From Rhodocyclales bacterium (GTDB lineage: Bacteria > Pseudomonadota > Gammaproteobacteria > Burkholderiales > Rhodocyclaceae), in contig JAPLQX010000002.1 of assembly GCA_026399435.1 (NCBI GenBank), positions 1 through 33,835 of the forward strand: DNA of 33,835 nt. The letters run 5' to 3'. This document shows, one piece after another, positions 6,833-15,875 of this stretch. Positions within the stretch are counted from its first letter, which is position 1. Each line of letters starts with the position of its first letter. Under the pieces are notes generated by a model. That model did no database searches and was not told the DNA's origin. It saw only the letters and a list, made by a program, of their open reading frames with translations. The translations under genes and the position numbers were made by a program.

Positions 6833-7813
6833 TCAGTTGAGTTCGTCGCTTTTGCCGCTGATGAATGCGGGCAAGCGTTGCTTCAGCTTACTGCCTGGCA
6901 GACGTATTGCGCTGTCAATTCGATTGCTGCGGGCAATCCGAGCTACCAGCGAGCTGTGATACTCGGCGTGCAGCCAATTTTGCCAATCTGACGGTTCCTT
7001 ATCGCGGATTTTGGTTGCCGCCACAAAGTCAGCATCTAATTTCTTGCCGAATGGCGCAACAACTGGCTCTACTTTACTGGCATCGGGGAAGCGACCTTGC
7101 TGGACGTGCACCATTGTGTGCCGTGCCTTGTAAAGATAGCGGCCCGTTAAGCTATGCAACTTATCAAACGGATTGCCACCCTTATTAAAGGCTTCCCGTT
7201 CAGCACCGCGCACTTTGAGACTTGGCGAAACTTGCAATCGGTCGCCGATGCGCCAAGTTGCTATATCGCCATATAGCAACCTGTAGAGCAGCACCCAATA
7301 CTCGGCCTCCAGTGTACGCAGGCGATAACGCTTGGTGTGCAGTCTTAACTTGGCGGTTGTCGTGGCAGCCAAATCTAATCCGCGCCCGCTGTGATGCTGA
7401 TTAAGGATGCGCTTTACCTGCGCAATGATCGTTTCCTTGCGGATGGTCAGCGGGATTTCCAGCAGAAGTCCGTTCTCGAAAAACTCGTGCTGTCGCAGAT
7501 CATCCAATAACAACGACTGCACTGACGCAGGGCGCTTCGCCTCTACGAACACGTTGCATCCAGTATCGCGCCACCATTTATTGAAATCGCTGTGGTGCAG
7601 GTCGCCAGCCAGTGCGAAGGTTTTGGACATCTCACCGTGCTTGATTGGCAAGCCAGTTTGCCGCGCATACCAAAACACGGGACTCAAGCGCATGAATGCC
7701 CACCACCAATAGTAGACGCTCTCTGCAGCATCTCTTGCTAGCAGCGCATCACTTTGCCTCGTAAAGCCTTGCAGTCCCTTAAAGAAGGGCCGTTGGGTTG
7801 TCGCCATTTTCAT
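6833..7813 (-). CDS. Conserved hypothetical island protein, 326 residues
   Basis: A basic, aromatic-rich, soluble-looking protein. Visible landmarks are the TRQSDALLARDAAESVYYWW segment and MRLSPVFWYARQTG near the N-terminus, HTKRYRLRTLEAEYWVLLYR in the middle, and RYLYKARHTMVH later on. I recall similar unannotated proteins in betaproteobacterial islands, often near short integrases, but know no function and see no catalytic motif. The start at 7813 (MKMATTQ) or the ATG at 7807 is possible; neither has a clear ribosome binding site. It converges with the small integrase. Confidence 0.75.
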   Translation of the reverse strand: MKMATTQRPFFKGLQGFTRQSDALLARDAAESVYYWWWAFMRLSPVFWYARQTGLPIKHGEMSKTFALAGDLHHSDFNKWWRDTGCNVFVEAKRPASVQSLLLDDLRQHEFFENGLLLEIPLTIRKETIIAQVKRILNQHHSGRGLDLAATTTAKLRLHTKRYRLRTLEAEYWVLLYRLLYGDIATWRIGDRLQVSPSLKVRGAEREAFNKGGNPFDKLHSLTGRYLYKARHTMVHVQQGRFPDASKVEPVVAPFGKKLDADFVAATKIRDKEPSDWQNWLHAEYHSSLVARIARSNRIDSAIRLPGSKLKQRLPAFISGKSDELN

Positions 7814-7963
7814 ACTGTAACAGCTTCTTCTACAACTCGCCCGTGTCTGTTACGAATGTTTTAATGGGTCATCAGCAGCACACATGCAGTCACAAGCAAC
7901 AACGCTTGCGACCCGCGACACTCAGTCACGTGCAGCTGTCCTTTACGAAAGCGAGAAAAGAAA

Positions 7964-8821
7964 ATGCAAAACCAAGCCACCGTTGCAAACGTAGTTGCTG
8001 CTTCCTCCTCCAACGTAGCGGCTGTTGTCGACCAAGACAACGCTGCTGCTGTTGCCACCGTAACTGTCGGTTTAACCGACAAAGTGCACGCAGCCCCTGC
8101 TACGCCTGCAGCCGTAGCTCCTGTCGATGTGCGCACCCGCATTAAGCAGTTGATCGCCGAACGCAAGGTGTGGCAAGACGGTGCGTTTGCGAAGAGCAAC
8201 GTGGAACTGTATGCACTGCTGGGCAAGTGCTATGCGCTCTACTTTGATCTGCGCGGCAACGACAAGGACACGAAGGCGGCACGTGAAGTGCTGAATAACG
8301 AAATTGCGGAGAAGGGGTACAGCTTTAGCGAAGGCACGCATGGTCTGACACGGCTGGTCAAGTATGTGTTTGAAGGCATTGACCGCCGCCGTGTGTCAGC
8401 TTACAGCTTGGTATTGCGTGAGGCAGTAGCGCAGAACATCAAAGCGGAAGGGATCCCTGCGTTTATTACGCAAGGCGGCGGTGTCGAAGAAATTCGGCGC
8501 AGCAAGAGCAAGACGGCAAAGACGGCGAAGCAAAAAGCGGAGCTTGGCAAGCAAGCGGTAGCCGAGCAGCAATTTGCAACGTTTAGCAGTGACACGCTTG
8601 CAGTGCTGGCACTGCAAGCTGGCAGGTCGGCTGGCGACGATCTTGTTGCCGTTGTCACGCTGCAAGCAGACGGCAGCTTTGTCGTCAAAGCGCTGGTTAG
8701 CAGCACGACCGCACTAAACGCGGCGCGGGTTAGCGCATATAGCGCAACTGTCGGGAAAGCCGACAAAGCAGCAAACGACGAGAAGGCGCTAGACGACCTT
8801 CTCAACGACGCAGCAGGTTGA
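7964..8821 (+). CDS. Hypothetical island protein, 285 residues, with two embedded palindromes
   Basis: The N-terminal ~55 residues are Ala/Val-rich and look disordered. A folded core follows (VRTRIKQLIAERKVWQDG... to about residue 170), then a Lys/Ala-rich linker (KSKTAKTAKQKAELGKQ) and a C-terminal part. I do not recognise the family. Two island palindromes lie in frame: residues 34-40 read TVGLTDK (8065-8081) and residues 262-268 read TVGKADK (8749-8765). GAGAAAAG before the ATG is an acceptable ribosome binding site. An AAA+ ATPase gene follows, separated by a terminator-like hairpin, so the two may work together but may not be made in equal amounts. The 150 bases upstream (7814-7963) hold no other gene. 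Confidence 0.75.
   Translation: MQNQATVANVVAASSSNVAAVVDQDNAAAVATVTVGLTDKVHAAPATPAAVAPVDVRTRIKQLIAERKVWQDGAFAKSNVELYALLGKCYALYFDLRGNDKDTKAAREVLNNEIAEKGYSFSEGTHGLTRLVKYVFEGIDRRRVSAYSLVLREAVAQNIKAEGIPAFITQGGGVEEIRRSKSKTAKTAKQKAELGKQAVAEQQFATFSSDTLAVLALQAGRSAGDDLVAVVTLQADGSFVVKALVSSTTALNAARVSAYSATVGKADKAANDEKALDDLLNDAAG
8065..8081. repeat. Island palindrome inside coding sequence
   Basis: Consensus copy TGTCGGTTTAACCGACA, read in frame as VGLTD (residues 35-39) within the disordered-looking N-terminal part of the 285-residue protein. Confidence 0.95.
8749..8765. repeat. Degenerate island palindrome inside coding sequence
   Basis: TGTCGGGAAAGCCGACA keeps both 6-base arms but has a different 5-base centre. 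It shares wider context with the copy at 8065 (AAC before, AAG after) and lies in the same reading frame. Confidence 0.75.
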
Positions 8822-8830
8822 TTGTTGGAC

Positions 8831-8867
8831 ACGCAGAGCGGGCAATGGTGCTTGCTCTGCGTTTTTT
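8831..8867 (+). terminator. Terminator-like hairpin before the ATPase gene
   Basis: ACGCAGAGC (8831-8839) pairs with GCTCTGCGT (8854-8862) around a 14-base loop and is followed by six T (8862-8867). It lies between two genes on the same strand, so it would end or reduce read-through into the ATPase gene. Confidence 0.7.
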
Positions 8868-8895
8868 ATGCAGTACCCTTTTGAAGGAGCAGCAA

Positions 8896-9573
8896 ATGAG
8901 CGACAATTCTATCGCAGCACCCAACGTGATCGGCGACATCGTCTATCACTCTGTAACTGAACGGCAGTTGATTGCCGACATAGCGTCTGGCGTTAGACCA
9001 TTTCCCGAATGTGGCAAGAACGGCATCTTGCTATACGGCGACTATGGAACTGGCAAGACCACGCTTGCACGGCTGTTGCCCGAAGCGATTGAGCAAGCTA
9101 AAGGCGGCAGCAACGCTTACTACGACTTCATCCCGTGTTCGCAAGCTCTTACTGGGCCTTTGTTAATGGCGCAGCTGAGCAAGCGATCGATGTTGATGTC
9201 GGCCAACATAAGCGGCTATCACTACTTCGTGCTGGATGAAGTGGATAACTTGACGAAGCTGGCGCAGGCATCGCTGAAATCGATGATGGGTAGGACGCAA
9301 ACGATCTTCATACTGACGACGAACCACATCGGCAGAATCGATGCGGGTGTGCAGAATCGTTGCATACGGGTCAATTGCAGCGCTGGACCCGCGCAAGACT
9401 ATCTGCCTGTAGCAAGGCAGGTTCTAAACGACTGCGCTGCCAAGCCTGTCGACGACGACAAGCTGCTGCCGATCATCGAACACTGCAAAGGTTCGGTGCG
9501 GGAAATCGCAGAACAAATGCAGCGCATCGCCGCCATACAGAAAGCAAGAGCGGGCATCGCACTCGCCGCATAG
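8896..9573 (+). CDS. AAA+ ATPase, clamp-loader (RFC)-like, 225 residues
   Basis: An ATP-driven machine of the AAA+ superfamily. Walker A is GDYGTGKT (48-55), Walker B is FVLDEVD (111-117), sensor 1 lies in ILTTNH (139-144), an arginine finger sits in QNRCIRVN (153-160), and a sensor-2-like GSVREI is at 199-204. The DEVDNLTK-TTN-NRC arrangement resembles replication factor C or DnaX-type clamp loaders more than IstB or transposition ATPases. The protein is short, with only a partial lid domain. AAGGAG lies 7 bases before the ATG at 8896, which sets the start. Its role is unknown; loading or remodelling a protein on island DNA is inference. Confidence 0.85.
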   Translation: MSDNSIAAPNVIGDIVYHSVTERQLIADIASGVRPFPECGKNGILLYGDYGTGKTTLARLLPEAIEQAKGGSNAYYDFIPCSQALTGPLLMAQLSKRSMLMSANISGYHYFVLDEVDNLTKLAQASLKSMMGRTQTIFILTTNHIGRIDAGVQNRCIRVNCSAGPAQDYLPVARQVLNDCAAKPVDDDKLLPIIEHCKGSVREIAEQMQRIAAIQKARAGIALAA

Positions 9574-9598
9574 CAAACTGCAGCCGTTTTGCAGAATG

Positions 9599-9615
9599 TG
9601 TCGGTTTAACCGACA
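9599..9615. repeat. Island palindrome, right edge
   Basis: Consensus copy TGTCGGTTTAACCGACA, 25 bases after the ATPase stop and just before its terminator. It is the last copy; none follows in the remaining 24 kb. Confidence 0.95.
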
Positions 9616-9619
9616 CGTT

Positions 9620-9649
9620 AATGCCCGCCCAGCAGCGGGCATTTTGCTT
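9620..9649 (+). terminator. Terminator after the AAA+ ATPase gene
   Basis: AATGCCCGC (9620-9628), loop CCAGCA, GCGGGCATT (9635-9643), then a T-rich tail. Confidence 0.85.
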
Positions 9650-10000
9650 TGTGCGCGGCCACGTTGCCAGTGCAGCAGCGTTCAGCCTGCTCGCCAAAAG
9701 TGGTTCTCTCTCAAAAAGTTATGCAAAAGACGTTTTGAGTTTGCTGCCTGCGGTTTAGCAACGACCCCCAGCATTCACCCGCGTATTCACCATAAATCAG
9801 CATGTTGATAACGCTGGTTCAGATGGCAGATTTTTGTGCGGGCATTTTCTTTTGCATAGAAGCATGGCTTGTTTTGCATACAAAGCCGCACGTCATTTGC
9901 ATAAAAGTATGCAAATGCATTTTGTTTGGCATGGAATGTGGCGCTGCAAAACAAAGGAAATAGTGTTGGGACAGTTGCTAACCATTTGACACATTTGGAA
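9650..10000. other. Intergenic region upstream of porin 2
   Basis: About 350 bases without a convincing gene. It contains a cluster of TTTTGCATA-type motifs and an inverted repeat (see 9720-9917). A clear sigma-70 promoter is not obvious. The porin leader begins near 10001. Confidence 0.5.
9720..9917. repeat. Cluster of TTTTGCATA motifs with a 10-bp inverted repeat
   Basis: TATGCAAAA occurs at 9720-9728, TTTTGCATA at 9850-9858 and again at 9882-9890. A perfect inverted repeat follows: CATTTGCATA (9894-9903), AAAG, TATGCAAATG (9908-9917). Five related half-sites within 200 bases upstream of a porin suggest binding sites for a regulator. The regulator is not identifiable from the window. Confidence 0.65.
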
Positions 10001-10034
10001 CTGTTTAAACCAACTCTCTTATTGGAGAAAATCA
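10001..10034 (+). promoter_or_regulatory. Porin 2 leader with ribosome binding site
   Basis: CTGTTTAAACC...TTGGAGAAAATCA matches the porin 1 leader (425-457). GGAG at 10024-10027 lies 7 bases before the ATG. Confidence 0.7.
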
Positions 10035-11179
10035 ATGCAAAAGAAACTCATCGCCCTGGCTATCGCTGGCCTGTCCAGCGCCGCTTTCGCTCAGTCGACC
10101 GTTACCATTTCCGGCAACTTCGACATGGGCTATCAGAACACCAACACGCAAACTGCCGCCCAAGGCAAGGACACCACACCTCGCAGACTTGGGCCGGCAA
10201 CGGTTCCTCGACTTCGACGCTCGGCTTCACCGGTACGGAAGCTCTCGGCGGCGGCATGACTGCCGGCTTCCAGCTGTCTACTGATTTCACCCCTGGCGCT
10301 CAGCAAGTCTCCGGTGTTTCGGCTACCACCATTCCCGCCGCTGGCAACGCTCCGTTTGCGAACCAACTGTTCAACAGCCAGAACTACCTGATGTTGTCCG
10401 GTAATTTCGGTACGTTGAAGCTCGGTACCATCAACCACACCTCCCTGGAAGCTGAAATGGGTGCCCAGCCCTTCGCTACCGCGATCGGTTCCGGTGTTTC
10501 CGCTTCGTTCGCGCGCCTGAATGGCATTGGTGACGCAGGCAACATTCTCAACAACACTGCGAACGCTACCGGCGGTGCCCGCATGGTTCGTGCCGGCAAC
10601 TCGATGAAGTATGACACCCCGAGTTTCAGCGGCTTCCAAGGCACGTACAACCATGTCTTCAAGAACGACAACGACCAGTACAGCAGCGTCGGCATGCAGG
10701 AATTCGGCCTGAAGTACAACAATGGCCCGGCCAACGTCTGGTACACCAATACCAAGATTGACAGCGGTTCCAACCAGATCGGCGTTGGTATCAACGCTGC
10801 CGCTATTACGAGTTCGGTTACCAAGCACAACATCCTGTCTGGTAACTATACCTTCGGCCCGGCGACCGTCTATGCTGGCTGGACCTCCTCCAAGCAGGAT
10901 CTGCCGGCTGGCAATACGGTTGATGCACGTTCCTGGAACATTGCTCTGAAGTATGCGATGGGCAACTTCGCGTTCATGGCTAACGTCCTCAAGGTTGACG
11001 ACAAGCGCATCACCGATGTCGATCGCAATCTGAACGCCTTGGGCCTTGACTACTCCATGAGCAAGCGCACCACCGCTTATGTCCGTTACGAAACCGGTGA
11101 CAACGACAGGGGCTCCCCGACCGGCAACAACACCGGCGCCTTCACGCGTTGGGCTGCTGGTATGCGTCACTCCTTCTAA
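10035..11179 (+). pseudogene. Gram-negative porin (porin_4 type), frameshifted
   Basis: The start encodes a normal porin signal peptide (MQKKLIALAIAGLSSAAFAQ) and the first strand (STVTISGNFDMGYQN). After GKDT (near 10175) the reading frame shifts. The start frame stops at 10259. The rest of the porin (SQTWAGNGSS..., EALGGGMTAG, LFNSQNYLML, ending GMRHSF) continues in another frame to 11179. The break lies in a 5-bp tandem duplication, ACACC at 10171-10175 and again at 10176-10180; removing one copy gives an unbroken KDTSQTWAG. As written, only a 74-residue fragment is made. A sequencing or assembly error is possible. It shares leader, body and terminator with the porin at 458. Confidence 0.85.
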
Positions 11180-11217
11180 TATCGCGCCGACCTAGTGTCG
11201 GTGAGGTGTTGGAAGAT

Positions 11218-11248
11218 AAAAGCCACCCTTCGGGGTGGCTTTTTTTTT
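11218..11248 (+). terminator. Porin 2 terminator
   Basis: AGCCACCC (11221-11228), TTCG, GGGTGGCT (11233-11240), then eight T. The preceding small hairpin CCGAC-CTAGT-GTCGG (11187-11201) is also shared with porin 1. Confidence 0.92.
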
Positions 11249-11302
11249 CAGCAGAAAGCTGATCGCTGACTGGCGGACGCTGTTACGACCAATGGATGCG
11301 GG

Positions 11303-11324
11303 AAAAGGCCGCCTTCAGGCGGCC
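11303..11324 (-). terminator. Terminator of the rplU-rpmA-obgE-proB unit
   Basis: GGCCGCC (11307-11313), TTCA, GGCGGCC (11318-11324). On the minus strand the hairpin is followed by TTTT (complement of 11303-11306). It lies 19 bases past the proB stop. Confidence 0.75.
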
Positions 11325-11343
11325 CTTGCTCGTTACTGCAATT

Positions 11344-13515
<2,172 letters not shown>

Positions 13516-13532
13516 TCGCGAGAGGGTGAGGC

Positions 13533-13796
13533 TTAGGCTGCCGCCGGAATGATGCTTACGACGCGGCGCTTGGCCGGACCCTTGACGGCGAAGAGCACCG
13601 TACCTTCGATCTTGGCGAACAGCGTGTGGTCCTTGCCCATGCCGACGTTGTCGCCGGGATGGAACTCGGTGCCACGTTGCCGCACGATGATGCTGCCGGC
13701 AGAAATCAGTTCACCGCCATAGCTTTTGACGCCAAGGCGTTTCGATTCCGAGTCGCGGCCGTTACGGGAACTGCCGCCTGCTTTTTTGTGTGCCAT
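13533..13796 (-). CDS. rpmA: 50S ribosomal protein L27
   Basis: Component of the large ribosomal subunit near the peptidyl-transferase centre. The 87-residue protein begins [20 protein letters not shown] and contains [15 protein letters not shown], both hallmark L27 segments. It lies 27 bases after rplU in the standard order, with GGAG in the GGAGCTAAAC spacer before the ATG. Confidence 0.98.
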   Translation of the reverse strand: MAHKKAGGSSRNGRDSESKRLGVKSYGGELISAGSIIVRQRGTEFHPGDNVGMGKDHTLFAKIEGTVLFAVKGPAKRRVVSIIPAAA

Positions 13797-13823
13797 GTTT
13801 AGCTCCTGATTCTCTCGTCAGGA

Positions 13824-14135
13824 TCAGGCGGCAATGCCGCTGATCTCGATTTCGGTGAAGTTCTGGCGATGGCCCTGGTGCTTCTGGTAGTGCTTGCGAC
13901 GGCGCATCTTGAAAATGGTGACCTTAGGATGACGGCCCTGAGCGATCACTTTCGCGGTTACCTTGGTACCGGCGAGCATGGGAGAACCGATCTTGACCGA
14001 TTCGCCCTCGCCGACCATGAGTACCTGGTCGAGAGTGATTTCAGTGCCTACATCAGCCGGTATCTGTTCTATTTTGAGTTTTTCGCCGGCAGCAACACGA
14101 TATTGCTTGCCACCGGTTTTTATGACCGCATACAT
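13824..14135 (-). CDS. rplU: 50S ribosomal protein L21
   Basis: Large-subunit ribosomal protein binding 23S rRNA. Starting at ATG 14135 it has 103 residues, the usual length; a frame start five codons upstream is rejected because GGAG lies a suitable distance before 14135. Visible hallmarks are [14 protein letters not shown] and [16 protein letters not shown]. Confidence 0.98.
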   Translation of the reverse strand: MYAVIKTGGKQYRVAAGEKLKIEQIPADVGTEITLDQVLMVGEGESVKIGSPMLAGTKVTAKVIAQGRHPKVTIFKMRRRKHYQKHQGHRQNFTEIEISGIAA

Positions 14136-14174
14136 GATGAGAGACTCCAAGTAGGATGACGCAAAGAACCGCGT

Positions 14175-14203
14175 AGTATACAGATTGCCGCGGTGGAGGT
14201 CAA
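14175..14203 (-). promoter_or_regulatory. Sigma-70 promoter of rplU
   Basis: On the minus strand, TTGACC (14203-14198), a 17-base spacer, and TATACT (14180-14175). Each hexamer matches consensus at five of six positions. It ends 39 bases upstream of the rplU ATG. Confidence 0.8.
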
Positions 14204-14245
14204 ATTCTTGAACGGTGGAAGCATTTCGCCGAACGGCGCGGTTGC

Positions 14246-15043
14246 CTAGCTTCCCGTTGCCTGTGGTTTGTAGCCGATGGCCAGCGAAATGGCGTCGGCG
14301 GTTTCCTTGACGATCGCGGCCCAGTCGGAGCTGTGGCGCTCGGCCGGAGCGGAGACCGAGAGGCCGGCGACCAGTTCGCCGGTGTCGTCACGCACGGGCG
14401 CTGCGATGCAGCGTAGACCCTGTTCGATTTCCTCGTTGTCGAAGGCTACGCCGTGGCGCCGCGCACGGTCGACCTCCCGTTCCAGGGCCACGAGCGTGGT
14501 CAGCGAGGTCGGCGTATAGCCTGGCAGGCCGGTGCGCTTGACGTACTCGCGCAGCTTTTGCGGGCCGTCTTCGGCCAGATACAGTTTGCCCACCGCAGTC
14601 ACATGCAGCGGCGCTCTGGCGCCGACCAGATGCACCACGCGGACCGAAGAGCGGCCGCTGGAGGTACGCTCGACATAGACGATTTCGTCGCCCTGGCGCA
14701 CGCCGAGATTGACGCTTTCGCCGATCTGCTGGTGCAGGCGCTGCATCAGCGGCATCGCCGCAGCGCGGATGTTGATGCGCGATTTGACCACGTTGCCGAG
14801 TTCCAGCAAGCGGATGCCCAGCCGGTAGGTTCCGGGATCGGCGCGCTCGGCAAAACCGGAAGTGGCCATTGCGGCGAGGATGCGATGCGCCGTCGACGGA
14901 TGCAAGCCAGTCTCCAGCGCCAATTGCTTGAGGCTGACCGGATCGGGGTGATAGGAAAGGACATCGAGCAATTTCATCATGCGCTCGATGACCTGGATGC
15001 CGCTGCGGGCTTCAGGTGCGGCATCCGTGCGGGGTGTCGCCAC
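14246..15043 (-). CDS. IclR family transcriptional regulator
   Basis: A 265-residue cytoplasmic DNA-binding regulator. The N-terminal winged helix-turn-helix (about residues 17-80) shows [19 protein letters not shown]; the C-terminal IclR effector domain (about 85-255) includes [17 protein letters not shown] and [22 protein letters not shown]. It diverges from lldEFG with a 103-bp gap, so it probably controls that operon, perhaps in response to lactate or a related organic acid. The ligand is inference; lactate operons in other bacteria more often use GntR-type regulators. Confidence 0.9.
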   Translation of the reverse strand: MATPRTDAAPEARSGIQVIERMMKLLDVLSYHPDPVSLKQLALETGLHPSTAHRILAAMATSGFAERADPGTYRLGIRLLELGNVVKSRINIRAAAMPLMQRLHQQIGESVNLGVRQGDEIVYVERTSSGRSSVRVVHLVGARAPLHVTAVGKLYLAEDGPQKLREYVKRTGLPGYTPTSLTTLVALEREVDRARRHGVAFDNEEIEQGLRCIAAPVRDDTGELVAGLSVSAPAERHSSDWAAIVKETADAISLAIGYKPQATGS

Positions 15044-15146
15044 GGCATTCTCTTTGCGGGAACAGGACTTCGGATACTATAGCAAAAGCCTTCGCCGCCC
15101 AGCGGAGACCAACAATAACGAGATACGGAGCGAGGCCTTGGCAAAC
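15044..15146. promoter_or_regulatory. Divergent control region, iclR-type regulator / lldE
   Basis: A 103-bp gap between divergent starts. TTTGCG and TACTAT spaced 16 bases could serve lldE, but the match is modest. GGAG at 15127-15130 and GAGG at 15132-15135 are candidate ribosome binding sites. No clear IclR palindrome was found. Confidence 0.35.
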
Positions 15147-15872
15147 ATGCGCATAGGACTGTTTGTGACCTGTCTGGTGGATTTGATGCGTCCGCGCATC
15201 GGCTTCGCCACCCTGAAGCTGCTGGAAAGCGCCGGTTGCGAGGTGATCGTGCCGGAGACCCAGACCTGTTGCGGCCAGCCGGCATGGAATTCGGGCGATG
15301 CCCCCGGTGCCGTGGCGCTGGCGAAAAAGACCATCGCCGAATTCGAGGGCTTCGACTACGTCGTCTCGCCCTCCGGATCCTGCGGCGACCAGATCCGCAC
15401 CGAATATCCCGGGATGTTTGCCGAAGAGCCCGAATGGCGCGACCGCGCCACGGCGCTGGCCAGCCGCACCTATGAGCTGACGGATTTTCTGGTCACGGTA
15501 CTGAAAGTGGACAGCGTGCCGGGCGACTACGAGGGTACGGTGACTTATCACGATTCCTGCAGCGGCTTGCGCAGCATGGGCATCAAGAAGCAGCCGCGCG
15601 CCCTCTTGGCCAAGCTCAAGGGCGTCACCCTGAAGGAAATGAACGGTTGCGAGGAATGCTGCGGCTTCGGCGGCACTTTTTCGGTCAAGTTCGGCGAGGT
15701 GTCGGCCGCGATCGCCGAGCGCAAGTGCGACAACATCCTGGCCAGCGGCGCGCATGCCGTGGTCGGCGGCGACCTGGGCTGCCTGCTGAACATCGAGGGC
15801 AAGCTGCGGCGCATGGGCGACGAGACGACGCAGGTACTGCACGTCGCCGAAGTGCTGGCCGGGAGGGTCTGA
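15147..15872 (+). CDS. lldE: Lactate utilization protein LldE/LutA (cysteine-rich CCG subunit)
   Basis: Subunit of the LldEFG (LutABC) iron-sulfur complex that oxidises lactate to pyruvate. The 241-residue protein has two CCG domains, with C9 and CCG at 41-43 in the first and CSGLRS...CEECCGFGG in the second; these bind an Fe-S cluster or mediate electron transfer. ATG at 15147 is chosen; a TTG at 15138, closer to GGAG, would add three residues. It is followed after three bases by lldF. Confidence 0.93.
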   Translation: MRIGLFVTCLVDLMRPRIGFATLKLLESAGCEVIVPETQTCCGQPAWNSGDAPGAVALAKKTIAEFEGFDYVVSPSGSCGDQIRTEYPGMFAEEPEWRDRATALASRTYELTDFLVTVLKVDSVPGDYEGTVTYHDSCSGLRSMGIKKQPRALLAKLKGVTLKEMNGCEECCGFGGTFSVKFGEVSAAIAERKCDNILASGAHAVVGGDLGCLLNIEGKLRRMGDETTQVLHVAEVLAGRV

Positions 15873-15875
15873 ATC

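Larger units (their letters stand above)
1640..9615. mobile_element. Putative integrative island between two porin paralogues
   Basis: The island is bounded by the outermost copies of a 17-bp palindrome and holds two tyrosine recombinases, a DUF6641-like protein, an AAA+ ATPase and several unknown proteins. It sits between the porin 1 terminator and the porin 2 upstream region and looks more A+T-rich than the flanks. Genes 1767-4907 read leftward, 5176-6813 rightward, 6833-7813 leftward and 7964-9573 rightward. I found no tRNA target and no direct repeat at the edges other than the palindrome, so the exact boundaries are approximate. No conjugation, capsid or transposase genes are present, so it would need help to move between cells. 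Confidence 0.65.

Noticed and set aside
8896..9573. IstB-like transposition helper ATPase
   Set aside because: No IstA-type transposase is present, and the DEVDNLTK/TTN/NRC motif set fits clamp-loader AAA+ proteins better.
10165..10185. Programmed ribosomal frameshift in porin 2
   Set aside because: There is no slippery heptamer or downstream structure, porins are not known to use one, and a simple 5-bp duplication explains the shift.
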